Position numbers and translations under genes: made by a program. Shown piece by piece: positions 17,762 through 25,772 of a stretch of 64,000 bases of DNA. Every line of letters begins with the position of its first letter. The stretch's first letter is position 1. The notes under the pieces are model-generated. The model was not told the DNA's origin and searched no databases. It saw only the letters and a program-made list of their open reading frames with translations. Origin of the DNA: UBA9659 sp965208605 (GTDB lineage: Bacteria; Pseudomonadota; Gammaproteobacteria; Pseudomonadales; Azotimanducaceae); the NCBI GenBank assembly GCA_965208605.1, contig OZ242345.1:1-64000 (forward strand), read 5' to 3'.

Positions 17762-18622
17762 ATGTCAATTTGGACAGACCTGACAGGGATTGAATTTGAA
17801 CTACGTTTTGTTGATGCCAAGGGTGTTGCTACGCGAGCACTGATTGCTGGTGAGGGGAGGGAGAATGTTATTTTTTTGCATGGTACCAGCGGTCATCTGG
17901 AAGCTTTTAGCAGAAATATAGCAGCCCATGCCCAAGCAGGATTTAAGTGCCATGCTATTGATGCTCTGGGACACGGCTACACAGATAAGCCAGACTATCA
18001 TTATGAAATTGAGAAGTACGCCCAGCACCTGCTTGATTATATGGATGCTCAAGGCATTGAACGTGCCCATCTTGCGGGTGAATCATTGGGGGGCTGGACG
18101 AGTGGATGGATAGCGATTCACCGACCTGAGCGGGTCCAGTCGTTACAACTCATCGCCGCGGGGGGTACAAAGGCGAACCCAGAAATTATGCAACGCATCA
18201 AAAACAGCACGACCCAGGCCGTCATGCAAGATGATATAGACCTCACTCGTAAACGTCTTGAGTTGCTCATGCATAACCATGAGAAGGACATTAGCGATGA
18301 ATTGATTGCCGTGAGACACGCCATTTATCATCACCCGGATTTTCAAAAAAATGTGCACAATCTGTTATGTCTTCAAGAAATGGACATCCGCCAGCGCAAC
18401 CTGTTGCAAACCACTGATTTGAATAAAATTACTGCGCCTACTTTGGTGATATGGGGTAAGGAGAACCCCTTTGGAGATATCCCCGAGGCAACCAATATGC
18501 ATGCAGCCATTGCCGGCTCCAGACTGGAGTTGTTTGAAGACTGCGGGCACTGGCCACAGCATGAGCATCCTGAACGTTACAACAAACTATCAATTGAATT
18601 TCTCAAAGCGCACAGTGTGTAA
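17762..18622 (+). CDS. Alpha/beta hydrolase, second ring-cleavage-operon hydrolase
   Basis: This 286-residue hydrolase has the oxyanion hole FLHGTSGH, the nucleophile elbow GESLGGW and the catalytic His in FEDCGHWPQHE. The acid residue is probably in WGKENPFGD. It resembles MhpC/HsaD-type C-C hydrolases. It starts 21 bp after the dioxygenase with AGAGAGG upstream of ATG 17762, so it is the last gene of the operon. Only 42-43% or so of such operons need one hydrolase is not something I can state; the two hydrolases here are clearly different sequences and are not a recent duplication. Confidence 0.83.
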   Translation: MSIWTDLTGIEFELRFVDAKGVATRALIAGEGRENVIFLHGTSGHLEAFSRNIAAHAQAGFKCHAIDALGHGYTDKPDYHYEIEKYAQHLLDYMDAQGIERAHLAGESLGGWTSGWIAIHRPERVQSLQLIAAGGTKANPEIMQRIKNSTTQAVMQDDIDLTRKRLELLMHNHEKDISDELIAVRHAIYHHPDFQKNVHNLLCLQEMDIRQRNLLQTTDLNKITAPTLVIWGKENPFGDIPEATNMHAAIAGSRLELFEDCGHWPQHEHPERYNKLSIEFLKAHSV

Positions 18623-18713
18623 TATTGGCAGGCTTAAGGGTTACATTTTGCACCTTGTCATTCTGGCAAAAGCGGCACTGCCTTATTGCCACCACTAGCC
18701 AACAGCGGAACTC

Positions 18714-18741
18714 TTGTCCGAGAGCATGTTGAGGCTATACT
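18714..18741 (+). promoter_or_regulatory. Promoter of tRNA-Cys
   Basis: TTGTCC (18714-18719), 16-base spacer, TATACT (18736-18741), ending 9 bases before the tRNA 5' end. Confidence 0.65.
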
Positions 18742-18750
18742 TCACGACTA

Positions 18751-18824
18751 GGACGGATAGCCAAGCGGTTAGGCAGTGGTCTGCAACACCATTTAGGCGG
18801 GTTCGACTCCCGCTCCGTCCTCCA
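18751..18824 (+). tRNA. tRNA-Cys (GCA)
   Basis: A cloverleaf can be drawn: acceptor GGACGGA pairs with TCCGTCC, the anticodon stem is GTGGT/ACCAT, the loop CTGCAAC has anticodon GCA, and the T-arm contains GTTCGACTC. The discriminator base is T and CCA is encoded, both fitting tRNA-Cys. It is preceded by its own promoter. Confidence 0.95.
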
Positions 18825-18831
18825 CCTTCCC

Positions 18832-18899
18832 CGCATGGGTGCAGCATGGGCGCAGCATGGATGCGGCATGAGTGCAGCATGAGTGCGGCATGGGTGTAG
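18832..18899. repeat. Short tandem repeat between tRNA-Cys and tetR
   Basis: About six degenerate 10-11-bp units of the type GCATGGGTGCA fill the gap between the tRNA and the end of the TetR gene. No function is evident. Confidence 0.75.
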
Positions 18900-18900
18900 C

Positions 18901-19482
18901 TCAGACCAGCAGTCTGTCCACGATGCGATTGACCACGGCGGTAGCGTCACTGGCAGGCAGTCGTTGATCATTTCTCAGTTGATTCCACATATCAAAGGAC
19001 AGTACCGCTTCCAGACCATCAATGAGGGGGCGGTCATCCAGCAAGCTAGTCGGCAGTATGGCAACTAGGCGTTGTCTTTCATTGCGCACGATTTCCATGT
19101 GCCGATTGAGCAGGATGGTGGACTGGAACTTCAACGCATCGGCAGCAACCCGGTAGGGCATGATCACCTCGTAAACTCTGAGCCGCCGCACGACAAGATG
19201 TTTGAGGTTTTCCTTCCAATCAGTGCCATCGGTGGGTTCGTCAATAATGGAATTGATCTTTTCACTAATCGCCACCCCCATCTCTGCATACAGGCTTTCC
19301 ATATCCTTGAAACGCCTGAACACCGTTCTCAAGCCGACATTTGCCCGGCGAGCCACTTCTTCAGCAGTGGGTGCCATGCGGCCCTCTCGGACCAGTTCCA
19401 GCATGGCAGCAACTATCCTGAGTTTGCTACTCTGACTGCGGAGCTTGCGACCGTCATTGGTGAATTCGGTTGGATGATTCAT
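18901..19482 (-). CDS. TetR-family transcriptional regulator
   Basis: The 193-residue product has an N-terminal TetR helix-turn-helix (about residues 20-65: APTAEEVARRANVGLRTVFRRF, with FKDMESLYAEM following) and a ligand-binding helical C-terminus without recognisable specificity. It lies downstream of, and on the same strand as, the second TonB receptor. Inference: it controls that receptor and perhaps the ureide cluster, because a TetR-like operator occurs before both. Its own start codon is flanked by an inverted repeat (19462-19503). Confidence 0.88.
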   Translation of the reverse strand: MNHPTEFTNDGRKLRSQSSKLRIVAAMLELVREGRMAPTAEEVARRANVGLRTVFRRFKDMESLYAEMGVAISEKINSIIDEPTDGTDWKENLKHLVVRRLRVYEVIMPYRVAADALKFQSTILLNRHMEIVRNERQRLVAILPTSLLDDRPLIDGLEAVLSFDMWNQLRNDQRLPASDATAVVNRIVDRLLV

Positions 19483-19503
19483 AGTCTTAATGATACCGAA
19501 TTC
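19462..19503. promoter_or_regulatory. Inverted repeat spanning the tetR start codon
   Basis: GAATTCGGT (19462-19470) and ACCGAATTC (19495-19503) are perfect 9-bp inverted arms 24 bp apart, with the tetR start at 19482 between them. It could be an autoregulatory operator or an mRNA hairpin masking the start. Confidence 0.35.
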
Positions 19504-19536
19504 TGCTCAGCATGCGGGAAAGATGATGGCTGCGAA

Positions 19537-19819
19537 CCCCGTCATTCTCGCCACCCCAGTCGTCCCAGCCATCGGCTGTGATGACGAGGGTGACGGGAAT
19601 CCAGAGGAACGAAATCAACCGCCTTGGGCATGTACACATCAACAACAAGATGGTTCGTCGCTCTGGATGTAAGCCGGAACAAGCCGTGACAAGCTCGAGA
19701 ATGACGGCGCGGAAGCGTCAGGCGGCGAGGATGACGGAATAAATCGGAAAACAATACCCTTTTTTACTGGATTCCCGAGCAAGCTCGAGAATGACGGCGC
19801 GGGGGCACCGTAGGCCGCC
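19537..19819. repeat. Composite REP/MITE-like repeats filling the tetR-receptor gap
   Basis: The 371-bp gap 19483-19853 holds a truncated copy of the MITE-like element in reverse orientation (19539 to about 19650: internal hairpin, then AATCCAGAGGAAC and ACACATCAACAACAA). Two REP units with the motif GCTCGAGAATGACGGCGCG follow (19690-19715 and 19768-19803). No ORF here is credible. Confidence 0.8.
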
Positions 19820-19853
19820 AGAAGGAGCAGGGACGCTCCGCGGTCATACCCCT

Positions 19854-22043
19854 CTAGTTGAAATGCTTGAGGAAGCGGACGCCGAACTCACTGGCGTCAT
19901 TGTTTAGTATGACCAGCACATAGTCGCCGGTATTGAGGCGCCCTTGATCATACTCCTCATCGGTGACGTTGCGACCGTAGATACCCAGGGTCCAGTCGTC
20001 ATCGGGAGAGTGGTAGGCGATATCAAAGTTGATAATTGTGCGCTCATCAATAGCAGTGAAACGTCCGGGATCATCTACCGGCTCACCCAACATCTCATCC
20101 CGGTAGGAGTAATCCATTCGGAAGGTGATTTGCGCACCACTATCCAGGGGCATGGTGTACTCGGGGCTGATGGATGCGGTTAGCTCCGGCGTCAAGGGTG
20201 CCTCGGCATTGCGGTCGTCCACGTCCACGTCGATGTAACCCAGTGTCGTGTGCAGATAGAAGTTGTCCGTAATGGCCCAGCTGCTCTCCCATTCAACACC
20301 GGTGGAGTCCTGGTCGACGATAATATTCCGGGTGTCAAAGCCGGCGCCGGAAGTGGTGCTGACCTGGTAGGGCAGATCCTCGTACTGGGTATAGAAAAAC
20401 GAGAGACCTACTTTCAGGTTATGTAGCGGCGTACCCTTGAGCCCCACCTCGTAGTTGGTAGCCGTCACATTGTCATTGGCGACAAAGCAATTCGGCTGAC
20501 TCACGTTGCCCGGCTGGTCAAAATCCAGGAAGTCAAACAGGCAGAAGGGCCGCGGCGGGAACTGCCCCGACTGGTATCCACTTTGCACGGTGCCATACAG
20601 AGAGATGTTATCGCTCAGCTGCCAGGAGAGCGCTGCCTCCCCGCTCACCTCATCCCAGTCCCGCTGGGCATTGGTATCAATCAGGCCACTGTTGATATTG
20701 ATCTTCCCGGTCTTGCTATCCTCCGTGTAGCGCACACCGCCTGAGAGGTGCAAGGAGTCAGTAATCTGGTAACCGACATTGACATACACAGCCCAGCTGT
20801 CCAGATCCTGCTCCAGCCGGAAATCCCCAGAATCACCACCCAGGAAGATGGTGGGATTCTGGTTGTTATGTCCGTCTTCCTCGAAATAGTACAGGCCACC
20901 CACGTAGTCCCAGGCATTGTAATCGCCAATGAATTGCAGTTCCGCCGAGGTCTGGTCAGCTTCACCGGTTTCCGGGAAGGACAGGAAATCATCGACAAAG
21001 CTGTCATCATCGAGCCCGCTCTCATACTCAGAATGACGGTTGCTGAGAATCAGCTTGGCGCTCATCCCGTCCCTTAGCGCATAGCCCGCGGTCATGGAAA
21101 GGCCGTATGCCTGGTTGGTGACCTCCGTCTGGCCCTGCTGCCCGGTATTGTTGTCATAGGGGTCATTTGCCAAATCGGAGTTGCGATAACCGGCCTCGTA
21201 AACCCCGCCATTAGGTAGCTCGTCAATTAACGTGGTATAGGGGCGCAGGCCGTTTTGGCCATCGTTGCCGTCACCGGCAAGTAGCAGGTAGAAGCGGTCA
21301 TTGGGTTCCCATTTTATGGCGACCCGCGCCGACATGTCCTGCAGTTCACCGACTTCTTTATTGGTGTCGATATTCTTGAAAGCACCAATACCCGCGCGAC
21401 GTTTGAGTGCGCCGCTGACCGACACGGCGACCGTATCCGACAAGCGGGTGTTGGCATAGAAATCGGCGTTGACACGCGCTCGGGTGCCGGCTTGTATACC
21501 GGCCGTCATCGTTTCTTCGGCACCTGGCTGGCGCGTGATGATGTTGATCGCCCCGCCGATTGAATTACGGCCGTAGAGGGTGCCCTGGGGACCGCGCAGT
21601 ACTTCCACGCGCTCGATATTCGACAGGCTCCAGTTCTGGCCCACCTGGCGACCCAGATAGACGCCGTCAACGTAGACACCGACGCCCGGGTCGGTGGTGA
21701 TCAGGTGGTCCTGCAGGCCGATACCACGGATAAACGGATTGGTGGAAGAGGTATGCCCGGCGGAAAAGCCAGTCACATTCAGATTAGGCACAAACTTGCC
21801 GATGTCAGTCAGATCGAGAATGCCCTGCTTGTGCAGCGCATCACCGGTGAAGGCGCTGATCGCCAGCGGCACTTCATAAATACTCTGCGAGCGTTTCGTT
21901 GCCGTGACCACTACTTCCTCAAAGACATCATTCGATGCCCGCTCCTGTGCCAAGGTGCCTGGCGCTACACCGCCAGCAACCAGTGTTGCCACCATGCCGG
22001 AAATCACCAGGGTCATTTTATGCTTGTGCATGTCCATCTCCAT
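19854..22043 (-). CDS. TonB-dependent receptor
   Basis: This outer-membrane receptor of 729 residues takes up a ligand with energy from TonB. A signal peptide ends near GTLAQ. The TonB box FEEVVVTATKR follows, then a plug with PGVGVYVDGVYLGR and LRGPQGTLYGRNSIGGAINI, and a long barrel ending in RFLKHFN. The start ATG 22043 has AGGAG 6 bases upstream. It belongs to the large family of gammaproteobacterial receptors without known siderophore ligands. Its base composition looks richer in G+C than the flanking aromatic cluster and similar to the ureide genes at 25-30 kb, and the two share an operator-like site. Confidence 0.93.
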   Translation of the reverse strand: MEMDMHKHKMTLVISGMVATLVAGGVAPGTLAQERASNDVFEEVVVTATKRSQSIYEVPLAISAFTGDALHKQGILDLTDIGKFVPNLNVTGFSAGHTSSTNPFIRGIGLQDHLITTDPGVGVYVDGVYLGRQVGQNWSLSNIERVEVLRGPQGTLYGRNSIGGAINIITRQPGAEETMTAGIQAGTRARVNADFYANTRLSDTVAVSVSGALKRRAGIGAFKNIDTNKEVGELQDMSARVAIKWEPNDRFYLLLAGDGNDGQNGLRPYTTLIDELPNGGVYEAGYRNSDLANDPYDNNTGQQGQTEVTNQAYGLSMTAGYALRDGMSAKLILSNRHSEYESGLDDDSFVDDFLSFPETGEADQTSAELQFIGDYNAWDYVGGLYYFEEDGHNNQNPTIFLGGDSGDFRLEQDLDSWAVYVNVGYQITDSLHLSGGVRYTEDSKTGKININSGLIDTNAQRDWDEVSGEAALSWQLSDNISLYGTVQSGYQSGQFPPRPFCLFDFLDFDQPGNVSQPNCFVANDNVTATNYEVGLKGTPLHNLKVGLSFFYTQYEDLPYQVSTTSGAGFDTRNIIVDQDSTGVEWESSWAITDNFYLHTTLGYIDVDVDDRNAEAPLTPELTASISPEYTMPLDSGAQITFRMDYSYRDEMLGEPVDDPGRFTAIDERTIINFDIAYHSPDDDWTLGIYGRNVTDEEYDQGRLNTGDYVLVILNNDASEFGVRFLKHFN

Positions 22044-22152
22044 CTCTTACTCCTCAGCTATGTGCCAGAGGCCGATACGAGCCCGGCCTCAAGTCAATAT
22101 GTTCCGATAAACGCGCTCCGAATATCGCTGTGGCCCGAACGATACCCCTATA

Positions 22153-22168
22153 TTGACCACTTGGTCAA
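22153..22168. promoter_or_regulatory. TetR-type operator upstream of the TonB receptor
   Basis: A perfect inverted repeat TTGACCA-CT-TGGTCAA lies 110 bp before the receptor start. Size and symmetry suit a TetR dimer. A closely similar site is at 27341-27356, before the ureide transporter. Confidence 0.6.
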
Positions 22169-22198
22169 ATACTATACCCACCCGCCATCACAGCCGAA

Positions 22199-22460
22199 CC
22201 CCGTCATTCCTGCCTTCTTTGATTCTGATGGCGGGGCGTCGTCCCTGCGCCTTCTGGCGGCCCCCGCGCTCGCTGGCGGCCTACGGCGCCCCGCGCCGTC
22301 ATTCTCGAGCTTGCTCGGGAATCCAGAGGAACAAAGGCGAAGCCCCGTTATTACTGATGCTGATGATGAAGGCAATTCTGCTCGTTTTTCTGGATTCCCG
22401 CCTACGGTGCCCCGCGTCGTCACCCTCCCCGATATGCCCACGCCACCCCGAGAGTGACGG
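22199..22460. repeat. Tandem REP-like repeats upstream of the Sel1 gene
   Basis: Several REP units in both orientations lie here: CCGTCATTCCTGCCTTC, GTCATTCTCGAGCTTGCTCG at about 22299, GGATTCCCGCC, and GAGAGTGACGGGG. They fill most of the 491-bp gap 22044-22534. ORFs predicted through them are repeat artefacts. No promoter could be assigned with confidence. Confidence 0.8.
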
Positions 22461-22543
22461 GGTTCGGTGGGGGCTGGCTCGGAGTTGCGGTGCTGTCCAA
22501 TACAATATATTTTTGTACTAACAAATAAGGAGTTATGTCCCCG

Positions 22544-24358
22544 ATGAGAAGATTTGTGATTGGACGCAAGCGAGATGGTGACCTGCTACTAAACAAGACT
22601 GGTGTGTTCCGTCTGGGATGGCTGCGGGCGGGAGCAGTCGGCTTGGTGCTGGCTGGATTGTTGATCGGCGGGTCAGCAACAGCAGAGAGCGAGGAAGGGA
22701 TAGCAGAAGAAGCAACACAGCTGTGCGCCAGCCATTACATCAAGGAAGAATACACCAAAGCCTTGGAGTGGTGCCGTCAAGCAGCAGAGCAAGGACATGC
22801 GGCCGCCCAATTCAACCTCAGTTGGATGTACTCGGAAGGCAGAGGCGTTGCTCAGGATGATGTTGAAGCGAACAAGTGGTTTCGCAAGGCAGCAGATCAA
22901 GGATATGCAAGTGCCCAAGCCAGTCTCGGTACTATGTACGAGGATGGCAGAGGCGTTGCTCAGGATGACGCCGAAGCGGTCAAGTGGTATCGCAAGGCTG
23001 CAGAGCAAGGACATGCGACCGCCCAAGTCAACCTCGGCAATATGTACCGAATCGGCAAAGGCGTTGCTCAGGATGATGCCGAAGCAGTTAAGTGGTTTCG
23101 CAAGTCAGCAGAGCAAGGAATTGCGGGTGCCCAAGTCAACCTCGGCTGGGTGTACCAGTATGGATATGGTGTTAATAAGGATTACACCGTAGCAGCCAAG
23201 TGGTTTCGCAAGGCAGCAGAACAAGGAATGGCGGAAGCTCAATTCAACCTCGGTTGGATCTACCGGAGCGGCACAGGCGTTGCTCAGGATTATGCCGAAG
23301 CAGCTAAGTGGTATCGCAAGGCAGCAGATCAAGGATATGCATGGAGCCAATTCAACCTCGGTCTGATGTATTACAACGGCCGAGGTGTTAATCAGGATTA
23401 CACCGAAGCAGCTAAGTGGTTCCGCAAGGCAGCAGATCAAGGAGATGCGGCTGCCCAATACAACCTCGGTCTGATGTACTACAACGGCAAAGGTGTTAAT
23501 AAAGGTGTTAATAAGGATTATGCCGAAGCGTTCAAGTGGTATCGCAAGTCAGCAGAGCAAGGAATTGCATGGAGCCAACACAACCTCGGCGTTATGTACT
23601 ACAAGGGTCAAGGTGTTAATAGGGATTACGCCGAAGCCGTTAGGTGGTATCGCAAGGCAGCAGAGCAGGGAAATGCATCCGCCCAATACAACCTCGGCAA
23701 GAAGTACGAAGATGGCGAAGGTGTCCCTCATGACTACGCCGAAGCGGTCAACTGGTATCGCAAGGCAGCAGAACAAGGACAAGCAGACGGTCAAGTCAGC
23801 CTCGGCGGGATGTATTACAACGGCCGAGGTGTTAATCAGGATTACACCGAAGCAGCTAAGTGGATCCGCAAGTCAGCAGAGCAAGGAATTGCATGGAGCC
23901 AGCACAACCTCGGCGTTATGTACTACAAGGGTCAAGGTGTTAATAGGGATTACGCCGAAGCCGTTAGGTGGTATCGCAAGGCAGCAGAGCAGGGAAATGC
24001 ATCCGCCCAATACAACCTCGGCAAGAAGTACGAAGATGGCGAAGGTGTCCCTCATGACTACGCCGAAGCGGTCAACTGGTATCGCAAGGCAGCAGAACAA
24101 GGACAAGCAGACGGTCAAGTCAGCCTCGGCGGGATGTACAAACATGGATATGGCGTTGCTCAGGATGATGCCGAAGCAGTCAAGTGGTTTCGCAAGGGGG
24201 TAGAACAAGGAGATGCATCCGCCCAATACAACCTCGCTTTTATGTACTGGCATGGCAAAGGCATTCCTTTGAATAAGGCTGAAGCAGCCAAGTGGTTCCG
24301 CAAGGCAGCAGCACAAGGGCATAGCCATGCCAAGGATATGCTTGAAGAGCATTTTTAA
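22544..24358 (+). CDS. Sel1-repeat (SLR) protein
   Basis: The 604-residue product has a hydrophobic segment near residues 28-45 (signal peptide or anchor) followed by about 14-15 tandem 36-residue Sel1-like repeats of the type A-x2-NLG-x-MY-x-G-x-GV-x2-D-x-AEA-x-KW-x-RKAAEQG. Such solenoids mediate protein-protein contacts, often in envelope or host-interaction proteins. A block of three repeats is duplicated almost perfectly (23543-23814 and 23867-24138). AAGGAG at 22527-22532 is 11 bases before ATG 22544 and only 2 before ATG 22535, so I prefer 22544. No binding partner can be inferred. Confidence 0.9.
   Translation: MRRFVIGRKRDGDLLLNKTGVFRLGWLRAGAVGLVLAGLLIGGSATAESEEGIAEEATQLCASHYIKEEYTKALEWCRQAAEQGHAAAQFNLSWMYSEGRGVAQDDVEANKWFRKAADQGYASAQASLGTMYEDGRGVAQDDAEAVKWYRKAAEQGHATAQVNLGNMYRIGKGVAQDDAEAVKWFRKSAEQGIAGAQVNLGWVYQYGYGVNKDYTVAAKWFRKAAEQGMAEAQFNLGWIYRSGTGVAQDYAEAAKWYRKAADQGYAWSQFNLGLMYYNGRGVNQDYTEAAKWFRKAADQGDAAAQYNLGLMYYNGKGVNKGVNKDYAEAFKWYRKSAEQGIAWSQHNLGVMYYKGQGVNRDYAEAVRWYRKAAEQGNASAQYNLGKKYEDGEGVPHDYAEAVNWYRKAAEQGQADGQVSLGGMYYNGRGVNQDYTEAAKWIRKSAEQGIAWSQHNLGVMYYKGQGVNRDYAEAVRWYRKAAEQGNASAQYNLGKKYEDGEGVPHDYAEAVNWYRKAAEQGQADGQVSLGGMYKHGYGVAQDDAEAVKWFRKGVEQGDASAQYNLAFMYWHGKGIPLNKAEAAKWFRKAAAQGHSHAKDMLEEHF
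23543..24138 (+). repeat. 324-bp tandem duplication inside the Sel1 gene
   Basis: Bases 23543-23814 recur at 23867-24138, an offset of exactly 324 bp (three 108-bp repeats). I see a single mismatch (CCAACAC versus CCAGCAC). The duplication is in frame and recent. Confidence 0.88.
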
Positions 24359-24409
24359 AATTGTGCATGTTCACCAATTCACTTCCCTGCTTTGTGCATT
24401 TCCAGCGGC

Positions 24410-24890
24410 TTGCGGCGCCAGTCTGGATTCCCGCCCTCACCCCGTCATTCTTCGTCATCCCCCGTCGTCACGGCCATCCTCCCGCTGTCATTTTCGTCAC
24501 CCTCGTCAATACAGCCATCGGCGGTGATGACTAGGGTGACGGGAATCCAGAGGAACAAAGCCAACCGCCTTGATATTTCCGCTACACCTCAACAGGGGTT
24601 CGGTCGGTGTATAGGTTCAGTGACTGGATAATATGCTACTGGGCTTGTGCCTTGTCTCCGTTCTTGACCCAGGCATGCGGCAGACTGTACCACTCGTCCT
24701 CTGGATTCCCGAGCAAGCTCGAGAATGACGGCGCGGAGGTGCCGTAGGCCGGGCAATGACGGCGGGCGGGGGCTTGGACTTTGTTCCTCTGGATTCCCGA
24801 GCAAGCTCGAGAATGACAGCAAAGCGGGGCGCCGTAGGCCGGGTAATGACGGGGTTCGGCTGTGGTGACGAGGGTGACGGGTTCTTGGGC
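24410..24890. repeat. Intergenic REP/MITE-like repeat block
   Basis: The 532-bp gap between the Sel1 gene and the ureidopropionase holds several repeats. A diverged hairpin element spans about 24487-24545 (CACCCTCGTCA...TGACTAGGGTG), followed by AATCCAGAGGAACAAAG. Two REP units (24703-24735, 24790-24822) carry GCAAGCTCGAGAATGAC. No gene is visible. Confidence 0.8.
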
Positions 24891-25754
24891 TCACAACTCG
24901 GTGAGCGGGTCGTAGGTATCCGGGCGCCGGTCACGCAGAAACTGCCACTGGTTGCGCACCTCGCGCACCATCTCCAGATCGATGTCGTGGACCAGCAATT
25001 CGTCCTGGTCACGGCTGGCAATCGCCTCAATATCGCCGCGTGGATTCACCACATAGCTCTGGCCGTAAAATTCGCCGATATCCCAGGGCGCCTCCCTGCC
25101 GACCCGGTTGATGGCACCGATATAGACGCCATTGGCCGCCGCGGAAGCGGGTTGTTCCAGCTTCCACAAGTACTCCGAAAGACCGGCCACGGTGGCCGAG
25201 GGATTGACGATGAGCTCAGCCCCCCGTAGCGCCAGGGCCCGCCAACCCTCGGGAAAATGCCGGTCGTAACAGATATAGACACCGAGCTTGCAGTAGGCGG
25301 TGTCGAACACCGGCCAGCCCGAGGCGCCCGGCTTGAAGAAGAACTTTTCCCAGAAGCCGGCCACCTGGGGCAGGTGGGTTTTTCGGTATTTACCCAGGTA
25401 GGAGCCATCGGCATCAAGCACCGCCGCCGTGTTGTAGTAGACCCCGGGCAGGGCCTCTTCATAGATGGGCACCACGATGACCATCTGGTGCTTTTTGGCA
25501 TATTCCTGCATCAGCCGGGTGGTATGCCCATCGGGAATGGGCTCGGCGGCGGCATACCACTTGGAATCCTGGCTCGGGCAGAAATAAGGCTGGGTGAAGA
25601 CCTCCTGAAAGCAGAGGACCTGCACCCCCTCACTGCCGGCCTGCTCAATATAGGGCTTGTGCGCCTCCAGCATGCGGTCGCGAATTTCATCCGGGTGGAG
25701 CGAGGTATCCGCCGTCAATCCCACCTGTATCAGCCCAACTTTGACTTTTGACAT
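24891..25754 (-). CDS. Beta-ureidopropionase / N-carbamoyl-amide hydrolase (nitrilase superfamily)
   Basis: The 287-residue enzyme hydrolyses N-carbamoyl-beta-alanine or a similar N-carbamoyl compound to the amino acid, CO2 and ammonia. This is the last step of reductive pyrimidine breakdown. The nitrilase-superfamily triad is visible as Glu in CFQEVF, Lys in KYRKTHLP and Cys in YICYDRHFPEGW. It follows the NCS1 permease by 18 bp on the same strand. The dihydropyrimidinase that would make its substrate is encoded divergently. Confidence 0.9.
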   Translation of the reverse strand: MSKVKVGLIQVGLTADTSLHPDEIRDRMLEAHKPYIEQAGSEGVQVLCFQEVFTQPYFCPSQDSKWYAAAEPIPDGHTTRLMQEYAKKHQMVIVVPIYEEALPGVYYNTAAVLDADGSYLGKYRKTHLPQVAGFWEKFFFKPGASGWPVFDTAYCKLGVYICYDRHFPEGWRALALRGAELIVNPSATVAGLSEYLWKLEQPASAAANGVYIGAINRVGREAPWDIGEFYGQSYVVNPRGDIEAIASRDQDELLVHDIDLEMVREVRNQWQFLRDRRPDTYDPLTEL

Positions 25755-25772
25755 AGCGCCCTCCGCTAGGGG

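Noticed and set aside
19072..19581. 169-codon plus-strand ORF opposite tetR
   Set aside because: It is antisense to a clear TetR protein and its 3' part is repeat sequence.
22673..24352. Several long antisense and shifted-frame ORFs across the Sel1 gene
   Set aside because: They arise because the 108-bp repeat keeps stop-free frames on all strands; no ribosome-binding sites or known domains.
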